A stretch of DNA of 60,453 nt, taken from Halobacillus litoralis. Its GTDB lineage: Bacteria > Bacillota > Bacilli > Bacillales > Halobacillaceae. Below the pieces are notes generated by a model that was not told the DNA's origin, did no database searches, and saw only the letters and a list, made by a program, of their open reading frames with translations. A program made the position numbers and the translations under genes. Within the stretch, counting starts at the first letter, position 1, and every line of letters begins with the position of its first letter. Positions 54,496 through 60,453 of this stretch are shown here, piece after piece. Location: the NCBI RefSeq assembly GCF_009856445.1, contig NZ_WMFA01000014.1, forward strand, positions 1-60,453, in the 5' to 3' direction.

Positions 54496-55344
54496 ATGCT
54501 TTTTCATGAAAAAGAAAACATCCATGTCAATCTAGTCACTTTACGAGTCATGGATTTGAATCGATCGTTGGATTTTTATACAAACATTATCGGTTTTCAA
54601 ATATGGGCGCGGTCCAGTAAAGCCGTTCATTTAAGTGCAGGGGGAGAAAAGCCGCTTCTTGTCCTTGAGGAGGATCAAGATGTTAGACCACCTAATAGAA
54701 AAGCGACAGGACTGTATCACTTTGCGCTCCTTTTGCCGGAAAAGTCAGATCTCGCCGATTTGGTCAAACACTTGATTAATAAAAACGTTCAGGTGGCTTC
54801 AGCCGATCACCTCGTTAGTGAAGCGATCTACTTTTCTGATCCTGATGGAAATGGAATTGAGGTGTATATTGACCGGCCCTCTTCCTTATGGGAATGGTCC
54901 GGCAGTGAGGTGAAGATGGCAGTTGACCCATTGGACTTTGAGGGGTTGTTCCGTTTTGAAACGAACCCCGGGTGGGTGGGTCTGCCGGACCGGACGGTCA
55001 TGGGGCATGTTCATCTCCATGTCTCTGACCTTGAAAAAGCGAAACAATTCTATTGTGATGGCTTAGGTTTCGATGTAGTGGGCCGGCTCGGTGATGAAGC
55101 CTTGTTTATTTCATCGGCTAACTATCATCACCACATCGGGCTCAACACATGGAAGGGTACCGATGCCCCGTCTCCAGAGAAGCAGGAAGCAGGGTTGAAA
55201 TGGTTTGATCTTCATTTTCCTCAGAACCACTCAAGGGAAGAAGCGATCCATAGAATCCGGCAAATGGGAGCTTCTGTCGATGAAAAGGATGGAGTGATCT
55301 ACACCATAGATCCATCAAAGAACCGCATACGGTTAGTTGTTTAA
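54496..55344 (+). CDS. VOC-family protein, CatE-like dioxygenase/glyoxalase fold
   Basis: A 282-residue protein of two vicinal-oxygen-chelate modules. The N-terminal module has LRVMDLNRSLDFYTNIIGF and IYFSDPDGNGIEVYIDRP; the C-terminal one has MGHVHLHVSDLEKAKQFYCD and YHHHIGLNTWKG. It resembles B. subtilis CatE (catechol 2,3-dioxygenase). Two histidine ligands are visible in the second module, but the place of the usual glutamate reads NRIRLVV, so metal binding and activity are uncertain. It is monocistronic, with GGAGGAG before the ATG, and is the only clearly catabolic-type gene in the window. Confidence 0.8.
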   Translation: MLFHEKENIHVNLVTLRVMDLNRSLDFYTNIIGFQIWARSSKAVHLSAGGEKPLLVLEEDQDVRPPNRKATGLYHFALLLPEKSDLADLVKHLINKNVQVASADHLVSEAIYFSDPDGNGIEVYIDRPSSLWEWSGSEVKMAVDPLDFEGLFRFETNPGWVGLPDRTVMGHVHLHVSDLEKAKQFYCDGLGFDVVGRLGDEALFISSANYHHHIGLNTWKGTDAPSPEKQEAGLKWFDLHFPQNHSREEAIHRIRQMGASVDEKDGVIYTIDPSKNRIRLVV

Positions 55345-55408
55345 ATTTTAAACCAAAACGAAAATAGAGTGTTATGATTCCCTGCTAAAAAGCTTCCTCA
55401 TGCTTTCA

Positions 55409-55436
55409 CATATTTGTCCATCCTGTCCCATATAGT
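55409..55436 (+). promoter_or_regulatory. Candidate sigma-E-type promoter of cwlD
   Basis: CATATTT (55409-55415) and CATATAGT (55429-55436), 13 bp apart, resemble the mother-cell sigma-E pattern (ATA-type -35, CATACAAT-type -10). The match is partial. Confidence 0.4.
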
Positions 55437-55466
55437 GAAATGGAGGAGTATAAGGGAGTGTGAGGC

Positions 55467-56192
55467 ATGCGAAATCCTAGGTTGAAAACATTTCTATGGT
55501 TAGCAGGGATCATTGTATTGGTGTGCGCTGTTTCCTATCCGATTCAGGAAGCAAAGGACGCTTGGACAGTATGGTCATCTCCGCTGTCCGGTAAAGTGAT
55601 TGTATTGGATCCTGGGCATGGGGGACCTGATGCTGGTGCTTCTGGCAAAGATGGTACGGAAGAGAAAGTCATTACGCTGCAAATGGCTGAGTACCTTCGT
55701 GATTATTTGCAGCAAGCGGGAGCACTCGTGTACCTAACCCGTGATGATGACAATGACCTTGCATCAGATGAAGCGGAAAAAGCTCGGCGCAGGCAGGCGG
55801 AAGATGTCAGGAACAGGGTTCAGTACATTGAAGAAAAAGAAGCGGATTTATACATCAGTATACACTTGAATGCCATTCCTTCTGAAAAATGGAGCGGCGC
55901 CCAGACTTTTTACTATCCAAAAAATGAGGAAAGCAAAACGTTGGCCAAGTTTATTCAATCCGAAATCAAGGAGAACATAGGGAATACGGATCGTGGAGCT
56001 TTTGGCTTGTCCAGTATCTATATCCTTAAACACGCGAAAGCTCCAGGTGTCTTAGTGGAAGCCGGGTTTTTATCAAACCCTGGGGAAAGAGAATTGTTAA
56101 AGGATAATGATTACCAAAGGAAGATGTCAGCATCCATCTATCAGGGAGTGCTCCGGTATGTGACAGAAAGAGAGCTGCCATCAGAAGATTGA
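55467..56192 (+). CDS. cwlD: CwlD, germination-specific N-acetylmuramoyl-L-alanine amidase
   Basis: A 241-residue amidase that, with PdaA, forms muramic-delta-lactam in spore cortex. A signal anchor covers residues 8-24. The Amidase_3 zinc site is intact: His in VLDPGHGGPDAG, Glu in TEEKVITL, His in SIHLNA; the catalytic Glu lies in VEAGFLSNP. ATG 55467 follows TAAGGGAGTG. It lies between the VOC gene and salA. Confidence 0.95.
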   Translation: MRNPRLKTFLWLAGIIVLVCAVSYPIQEAKDAWTVWSSPLSGKVIVLDPGHGGPDAGASGKDGTEEKVITLQMAEYLRDYLQQAGALVYLTRDDDNDLASDEAEKARRRQAEDVRNRVQYIEEKEADLYISIHLNAIPSEKWSGAQTFYYPKNEESKTLAKFIQSEIKENIGNTDRGAFGLSSIYILKHAKAPGVLVEAGFLSNPGERELLKDNDYQRKMSASIYQGVLRYVTERELPSED

Positions 56193-56272
56193 TTGAAGCA
56201 AATCACTTAGAAAGCGTTTCATATATGTTATACTAGCCATAGTGAAACATATTTCTAAGGATGGTGAACGGC

Positions 56273-57325
56273 TTGTTGACAGAAGGAAAAGTACTAGAAA
56301 TCCTCCATTCGATCGAAGACCCGTTTTTACATAAAACGTTGGAAGAAACAGGTGGAGTTGAAGAGATAAAAATTAAGGAAGAGAAAAATCATGTCAGCGT
56401 TAAGATATTGATCGGAAAGACAAATACCGCTGAACAGATGGAATTGCAGCAGAAAATTGTTAATGAACTGAAAAGTGGGGGAGCCGCAACGGTCGGCCTG
56501 CGTTTCGACCAGCTTCCGGATGATGTGATTCAAAGATTCCAGCCCGAAGCGGAGCAGGAACAGGAAGCTTCTCTTCTCGGTGGAAATACCGGGACGAAGT
56601 TTATCTCCATTGCCAGTGGTAAGGGTGGTGTAGGGAAGTCCACAGTTACGGTTAACCTTGCTGTTGCTTTAACCCGCCTTGGTAAGAAAGTCGGAATTAT
56701 TGACGCGGATATCTATGGTTTCAGTGTGCCGGATATGATGGGTGTGGAAGAACGGCCGGTCGTTCGCGGCGAAAAGATTATTCCTGTAGAACGCTTCGGA
56801 GTCAAGCTTGTATCGATGGGCTTCTTTGTGGAAGATAACTCCCCGATTATCTGGCGCGGGCCCATGCTCGGTAAAATGTTGACGAGCTTTTTTAAAGAAG
56901 TGGAATGGGGCGACCTCGATTACCTTCTTCTTGACTTGCCGCCAGGAACAGGAGATGTGGCATTGGATGTACACTCTATGCTGCCCTCTTCTAAAGAGAT
57001 CATCGTTACGACTCCGCACCCGACAGCTGCTTTTGTAGCTGCACGTGCAGGGCAAATGGCTCTGAAAACGGAACATGAGATCCTAGGTGTCGTTGAAAAT
57101 ATGGCTTATTTCGAGAGTAAAGAGACAGGCAACAAAGAGTTCGTCTTCGGTAGAGGGGGCGGCGTGAAGCTCGCTGAAACTCTTCAAACAGGCGTCCTTG
57201 GACACGTACCGCTTCAACAGCCGTACGAGGAAGAGGATGTTTTCGCACCATCTGTCTATCAGGCAGATCATCCAGTCGGTGTCATTTACCGTAATATGGC
57301 TGCGAAAGTAATTGATAAGTATTAA
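56273..57325 (+). CDS. salA: SalA, Mrp/ApbC-family P-loop ATPase
   Basis: A protein of about 350 residues with an N-terminal DUF59/MIP18-like domain (to ~95) and a Mrp ATPase domain with the deviant Walker A SGKGGVGKS. In B. subtilis SalA is a regulator that represses scoC; Mrp proteins otherwise carry Fe-S clusters. The CxxC cluster motif of Mrp is absent (NMAYFESKETGNK), as in SalA. TTG 56273 is chosen because AAGGATGGTGA lies just upstream; ATG 56261 sits inside that site, and TTG 56276 is also possible. A TATACT at 56229-56234 is a likely -10. Confidence 0.9.
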   Translation: MLTEGKVLEILHSIEDPFLHKTLEETGGVEEIKIKEEKNHVSVKILIGKTNTAEQMELQQKIVNELKSGGAATVGLRFDQLPDDVIQRFQPEAEQEQEASLLGGNTGTKFISIASGKGGVGKSTVTVNLAVALTRLGKKVGIIDADIYGFSVPDMMGVEERPVVRGEKIIPVERFGVKLVSMGFFVEDNSPIIWRGPMLGKMLTSFFKEVEWGDLDYLLLDLPPGTGDVALDVHSMLPSSKEIIVTTPHPTAAFVAARAGQMALKTEHEILGVVENMAYFESKETGNKEFVFGRGGGVKLAETLQTGVLGHVPLQQPYEEEDVFAPSVYQADHPVGVIYRNMAAKVIDKY

Positions 57326-57364
57326 TAAAAAACACGCACTTCTTTAAGAAGTGCGTGTTTTTTT
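57325..57364. terminator. Bidirectional terminator between salA and gerD
   Basis: AAAAAACACGCACTTCT pairs with AGAAGTGCGTGTTTTTT around TTAA, with A and T runs on both sides. It serves the convergent salA (+) and gerD (-) transcripts. Confidence 0.93.
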
Positions 57365-57373
57365 GACTTGTGG

Positions 57374-58027
57374 CTAGCCTTGCTGACTTTTTTCACCTTC
57401 ACCGCCGCCACCACTGCCGGATTGTTCTTCACTACTGCTTTCGCCACCTTGACCGGAGGAATCAGATTTCCCACCGCCACCACTTTGCATTTTTTCCGCT
57501 GCTTTCAATAAGGTTTCACTCATTTTCGCTTGGAAAACAGGGCTGTTCAATGTTTCATCAATGGTTTTTTGCAGATGTGAACGGAATTGCTGCCCTTCCA
57601 TGACGGTAACCATTTCCTTCATCATTTCAGGGTTTTTATAAAGCTCAATCATCAATTTTTGATACTCAGCATCTTTCATTAGTCCTTTCATCAGCTTTTT
57701 CTGCTGATCTTCAAGGACTTTACTGAACTCTTGGACGAATTTTGGATCGGAGAACAATTTACTCCAAAAAGCTTTTCCTTCTTCAGATACGAGTGTCTGT
57801 TGGACAGCCTGCGATACAACTTCTGACTCTAGGGCCATCTGTTGCTGCATTTTCTCATCAGAAAGTACTTCAGTCATCGCTTTTTTCCCGTCGTCCGATT
57901 TCAGAATATCAACGATCATCTTCTTCGTTGTATCATAATCCGTCTGTTCACTTGCGCTTGATGCCCCGCTGCAAGCAGCTAGGAGTACAAGGATCAGGAC
58001 GGGACATAAGAATCGGAGTTTGGACAT
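57374..58027 (-). CDS. gerD: GerD, spore germination lipoprotein
   Basis: A 217-residue lipoprotein with signal peptide and lipobox LLAAC near residues 15-19. GerD clusters germinant receptors in the spore inner membrane. The body is a helical, Met/Gln/Lys-rich region with DYDTTKKMIVDILKSDDGKK at its start and a repeated helical pattern; the last ~38 residues are a Gly/Ser/Glu-rich low-complexity tail. ATG 58027 starts the signal peptide and has AAAGGGG upstream; a longer frame to 58231 would put the signal internally. It is transcribed towards salA and divergently from kbaA. Confidence 0.92.
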   Translation of the reverse strand: MSKLRFLCPVLILVLLAACSGASSASEQTDYDTTKKMIVDILKSDDGKKAMTEVLSDEKMQQQMALESEVVSQAVQQTLVSEEGKAFWSKLFSDPKFVQEFSKVLEDQQKKLMKGLMKDAEYQKLMIELYKNPEMMKEMVTVMEGQQFRSHLQKTIDETLNSPVFQAKMSETLLKAAEKMQSGGGGKSDSSGQGGESSSEEQSGSGGGGEGEKSQQG

Positions 58028-58167
58028 TTTGCATGTCCCCTTTCTTAAGTTCTCCTTACGTTTACTATCTGCGATTCGACAGAAATTATACGAAGTCTGG
58101 AGGAAAAAAGCTCGACTTCGTGGTAAAATACGGTGGAAAAGTCTTTTGGATAATAGGGGGAACTTCC

Positions 58168-58767
58168 GTGAATAGTCGTAAATGGGTAAGGTTGTTTTTA
58201 ACGACCTTATGGATCGGTGGTTTGACGACACTGGTCATCAGTTTTATTTTCAAATATGATTCTTATACTGAAGTGCTGAAGCCGTTCCAACTCTTCGAGC
58301 TCTTTGGCTTATTGTTATTTTTTGCGGGACTTGGATTTATATTCAGCATCATTAGTCAAATGGGCTTCTTCGCCTACCTGACAGTCAATCAGTTTGGAAA
58401 GGGTATTTTCCGTTCATTTTGGACGCCGGTCCAACTTTTCCTGATTGCTTTTACACTCTTTGACCTTGTGTATTTTAGATATCAGGCAGCAGAAGATGCA
58501 TCCATCTGGCCGTTTTTGTGGACAGCCTTAGGTCTTCTCGGACTTTCCATTATCGTTGCTTATGTAAAAGCAAAAGAAACGAAGTGGCATGCATTTATTC
58601 CTGCCTTGTTTTTTATGGTTGTTGTTACGAGTGTAGAATGGGTCCCTGCTTTGAGAGCGCAAGGCAGCGATTATGTGTGGCTGATGATTATTCCTTTGTT
58701 CATCTGTAATGCATATCAACTCATCTTGCTCCACCGTATAACAAAAACCCCTGAAAAAGCTGCCTGA
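58168..58767 (+). CDS. kbaA: KbaA, KinB-signalling membrane protein
   Basis: A 199-residue integral membrane protein with about six hydrophobic segments. In B. subtilis KbaA is needed to activate the sporulation kinase KinB. The sequence LFFAGLGFIFSIISQMGFFA and FRSFWTPVQLFLIAFTLFDL match the family. The start is GTG 58168 with AGGGGG ~7 nt upstream; an in-frame start at 57742 would run antisense through gerD and is rejected. It is flanked by gerD and pdaB, both on the other strand. Confidence 0.9.
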   Translation: MNSRKWVRLFLTTLWIGGLTTLVISFIFKYDSYTEVLKPFQLFELFGLLLFFAGLGFIFSIISQMGFFAYLTVNQFGKGIFRSFWTPVQLFLIAFTLFDLVYFRYQAAEDASIWPFLWTALGLLGLSIIVAYVKAKETKWHAFIPALFFMVVVTSVEWVPALRAQGSDYVWLMIIPLFICNAYQLILLHRITKTPEKAA

Positions 58768-58810
58768 AAAACAACCACCGCATAGAAAGAGCGGTGGTTG
58801 TTTTTTTTAT
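58766..58810. terminator. Bidirectional terminator between kbaA and pdaB
   Basis: AAAAACAACCACCGC pairs with GCGGTGGTTGTTTTT around ATAGAAAGA, flanked by A and T runs. It ends both convergent transcripts. Confidence 0.93.
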
Positions 58811-58814
58811 CGGG

Positions 58815-59573
58815 TTATTCAATTTGAGTGGTTTCTGATTCTGTCCCACTCACCAGTTCAGTAATGCTTACGAATTTCAGTCCTTTTTGTTTTAAACCGG
58901 GCAGGATGACTTCAAGTGCTTTCGCGGTTTGTTTCACGGAGTCAGATGCATGCATCAAGATGATATCCCCTTCTGAACCTTCATTCAGAACGGTATCAAT
59001 GATGGTGTTTGTGCCTGGGTTTTCCCAGTCTCTTGGATTGATGCTCCATTGCACCGCTTGCATTCCTTCATTTTCGATCAACTTCAAAACCTCTTTATCC
59101 ATGTGACCATGGGGCGGACGGATCCATTTGATTTCTTCAAAGCCCAGTTTTTCAAAAGCTTCTTTCGCTTGATTTATGTCCTGTTGCACTTGGGCGGGTT
59201 TTCTTTCAAGGTAACTTTCGTATTTATATCCCATCATCCCGATTTCGTGTTTTCCCTCATGAATAGCTTTAATAATATCAGGGTGACGTTCTGCCCATTC
59301 CCCACTAACGAAAAAAGTTGCCTGGGCTTTGTTGGCTTCCAATTGCTTCAACACGTCATGAACCTTTTCTGTTCCCCAGCTTATATTAAATGTCAGTGCA
59401 ACGTTCGAATTTTTATCGCTTCCTTGGGTCAAAGCACGGGGCTCACCTTCATTTGAAAAGACGGGGAGTTGACTCCACTGTCCAATCCATAAAAAGAGGG
59501 CGCAAAAAAATGCCAAAGCCACCACCACTCCATAGCGTTTCATCCGCTCAGCTTTCCAAGTGTAGAAACTCAT
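58815..59573 (-). CDS. pdaB: PdaB, sporulation polysaccharide-deacetylase-family protein
   Basis: A 252-residue protein with an N-terminal membrane anchor (about residues 12-32) and a NodB-type deacetylase fold. PdaB is needed to complete or keep the spore cortex. The active-site motifs are degenerate: the usual TFDD is TFNISWG (Asn for Asp), and the second motif reads HEIGMMGYKY instead of an H-x3-H metal pair; RPPHGHMD and LMHASDS remain. ATG 59573 has AAGGTGA well placed; GTG 59585 lies in that site. Expression is probably sporulation-specific. Confidence 0.93.
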   Translation of the reverse strand: MSFYTWKAERMKRYGVVVALAFFCALFLWIGQWSQLPVFSNEGEPRALTQGSDKNSNVALTFNISWGTEKVHDVLKQLEANKAQATFFVSGEWAERHPDIIKAIHEGKHEIGMMGYKYESYLERKPAQVQQDINQAKEAFEKLGFEEIKWIRPPHGHMDKEVLKLIENEGMQAVQWSINPRDWENPGTNTIIDTVLNEGSEGDIILMHASDSVKQTAKALEVILPGLKQKGLKFVSITELVSGTESETTQIE

Positions 59574-59604
59574 TGCACGATTCACCTTCCTTCCAATATG
59601 TTCT

Positions 59605-59633
59605 ATACATATGAAAAAAAGGACAACCTATGC
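59605..59633 (-). promoter_or_regulatory. Candidate sporulation promoter of pdaB
   Basis: On the minus strand GCATA and CATATGTA are 15 bp apart, resembling sigma-E/sigma-G patterns ahead of pdaB. The match is partial. Confidence 0.35.
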
Positions 59634-59691
59634 TAAAAACACAAGATTTAGGGTAAAAATATAGAGAGTTGTTAAAGGGAGGTCCTTTAAG

Positions 59692-59913
59692 GTGCATGGT
59701 TTAATGATTAGCGAACAGGAACGTCGTGAAATTGAATATTTGTTGAAGAGAGAGATGGAAGAAATCACGTTTGACCTCGGAGACCACAGAATTGACCAAG
59801 GACTGAAAAGAGCGATGGAAGAAAGGTATGACGTTCTTTTTCAGATTTTCCGCAGGTTTGCAACCAGAGAAGAATGTTTACAGTATATGCCCAGGAAGAA
59901 GAAACAGAATTAA
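59692..59913 (+). CDS. Unrecognised 73-residue protein
   Basis: A small charged, mostly helical protein with no signal or membrane segment. Its core (ISEQERREIEYLLKREMEEI, then FQIFRRFATREECLQYM) looks like a genuine conserved protein, but I cannot name the family. The start is GTG 59692, 8 nt after GGAGGT (59678-59683); an in-frame ATG at 59704 is too far from it. It lies alone between pdaB and the rRNA operon and is followed by a terminator. Confidence 0.65.
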   Translation: MHGLMISEQERREIEYLLKREMEEITFDLGDHRIDQGLKRAMEERYDVLFQIFRRFATREECLQYMPRKKKQN

Positions 59914-59959
59914 TGCTATAATCAATTCCAGCTTATCCATAATACTAAAGGTCACAACT

Positions 59960-59988
59960 AAGCCCTGAATGTAGATCAGGGCTTTTCA
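59960..59988 (+). terminator. Terminator before the rRNA operon
   Basis: AAGCCCTGA (59960-59968) pairs perfectly with TCAGGGCTT (59976-59984), then TTC. It isolates the small gene from the rRNA promoters. Confidence 0.8.
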
Positions 59989-60041
59989 TATGGATGTTTA
60001 CTCATTGAAACAATTTTTTATTATGAATTTCAAAAAAAGCA

Positions 60042-60071
60042 TTGCTTTTCAATTTTAGTCTGTGATATATT
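60042..60071 (+). promoter_or_regulatory. rRNA promoter candidate (upstream)
   Basis: TTGCTT (60042-60047), 18 bp, TATATT (60066-60071), in a very A/T-rich context. Confidence 0.45.
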
Positions 60072-60135
60072 ATTAAACGTTGTCGGAAAACAAATAACGT
60101 AGCAATAACAAACAATTTTCTTTTGAAAAAAGTTG

Positions 60136-60164
60136 TTGACACTGCAGGGCAGACATGATAAATT
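60136..60164 (+). promoter_or_regulatory. rRNA promoter P1
   Basis: Perfect TTGACA (60136-60141), 17 bp, TAAATT (60159-60164). The preceding AAAAAAGTTG is repeated at the next promoter. Confidence 0.8.
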
Positions 60165-60210
60165 ATTATTTGTCGCCAAAACGACACCGAAAAAATCACG
60201 AAAAAAGTTG

Positions 60211-60239
60211 TTGACACAAACAACTGAAAGTGATAAACT
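60211..60239 (+). promoter_or_regulatory. rRNA promoter P2
   Basis: Perfect TTGACA (60211-60216), 17 bp, TAAACT (60234-60239), 75 bp after P1. Tandem promoters of this kind are usual for Bacillus rRNA operons. Confidence 0.85.
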
Positions 60240-60273
60240 AATTAAGTCGCTGACGAAGCGGCGGACAAAACAT

Positions 60274-60290
60274 TTGATCTTTGAAAACTG
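60274..60290 (+). promoter_or_regulatory. boxA-type antitermination site
   Basis: TTGATCTTTGAAAACTG matches the boxA-like motif common upstream of Bacillus 16S genes, a Nus-factor site in the rRNA leader. Confidence 0.75.
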
Positions 60291-60386
60291 AACGAACCAA
60301 CCAGTACGTCAAAACATTTCTTCTTTATAGAAGAGATTTGAAACAAAGCACATTCGGTGTGCAAATGAGCAAGTCAAACTTAACTT

Positions 60387-60453
60387 TTATGGAGAGTTTG
60401 ATCCTGGCTCAGGACGAACGCTGGCGGCGTGCCTAATACATGCAAGTCGAGCG
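60387..60453 (+). rRNA. 16S rRNA, 5' end (partial)
   Basis: The 16S gene begins near 60387 with GGAGAGTTTGATCCTGGCTC and continues past the window edge through the conserved CGAACGCTGGCGGCGTGCC. Only the first ~67 nt are present. Confidence 0.96.

Noticed and set aside
57742-58168. N-terminal extension of KbaA
   Set aside because: The extension is antisense to the gerD coding region and signal peptide. GTG 58168 has a ribosome-binding site and gives the family length.
58027-58231. N-terminal extension of GerD on the minus strand
   Set aside because: It would place the lipoprotein signal peptide inside the protein; ATG 58027 starts it correctly.

Overview
This window is a housekeeping segment of a Gram-positive, endospore-forming chromosome of the Bacillaceae type. 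It runs from the 3' end of one rRNA operon (23S tail and 5S at the left edge) to the promoters and first bases of the next rRNA operon (16S at the right edge). Nearly everything lies on the + strand and gene order follows the Bacillus subtilis ctsR-to-pdaB region. The sporulation and germination genes cwlD, gerD, kbaA and pdaB identify an endospore former. The exact genus cannot be read from the window; a moderately halophilic relative such as Halobacillus or Pontibacillus is an inference from overall protein resemblance.

Layout. (1) 1-5.9 kb: 23S tail, 5S, an MgtC-family membrane protein, then the CtsR-controlled heat-shock operon ctsR-mcsA-mcsB-clpC. (2) 6-9.8 kb: radA, disA (c-di-AMP synthesis) and the PIN/TRAM protein YacL. 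(3) 9.9-16.7 kb: ispD and ispF fused into one reading frame, gltX, a cysteine T-box leader, then cysE-cysS-mrnC-rlmB-rae1. (4) 16.7-25.7 kb: sigH, rpmG, secE, nusG, rplK-rplA, rplJ-rplL, a methyltransferase and rpoB, with several structured leaders (L1-type, L10-type, and an apparent attenuator before rpoB). (5) 25.7-34.3 kb: rpoC, an L7Ae-like protein, rpsL, rpsG, fusA, tuf. (6) 34.3-49.8 kb: the S10-spc-alpha ribosomal protein cluster through secY, adk, map, a KOW protein, infA, rpmJ, rpsM, rpsK, rpoA and rplQ. (7) 49.9-54.3 kb: ECF transporter energising module ecfA1-ecfA2-ecfT, truA, rplM-rpsI. (8) 54.3-59.9 kb: short dispersed palindromic repeats, a CatE-like VOC protein, cwlD, salA, gerD (minus), kbaA, pdaB (minus) and a small unknown protein. 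(9) 59.9-60.45 kb: rRNA promoters, boxA and the 16S start.

The genes together make the transcription and translation machinery (RNA polymerase beta, beta', alpha, sigma-H, NusG; most ribosomal proteins; EF-G, EF-Tu, IF-1), protein export (SecY, SecE), N-terminal methionine removal (Map) and nucleotide supply (Adk).

I see no CRISPR array, insertion sequence, prophage or obviously new multigene system. The unusual material is: the in-frame ispD-ispF fusion that keeps an internal ribosome-binding site; a ~109-bp three-tier palindrome with a promoter -35 box in its central loop between rpoC and the L7Ae gene; mutually exclusive hairpins ahead of rpoB; a terminator-bearing leader ahead of the S10 operon; a hairpin between the Shine-Dalgarno and start codon of nusG; an uncharacterised minus-strand ORF after tuf; and a PdaB lacking the usual deacetylase active-site residues. 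All names rest on recognition of the translated proteins and gene order, not on a database search.
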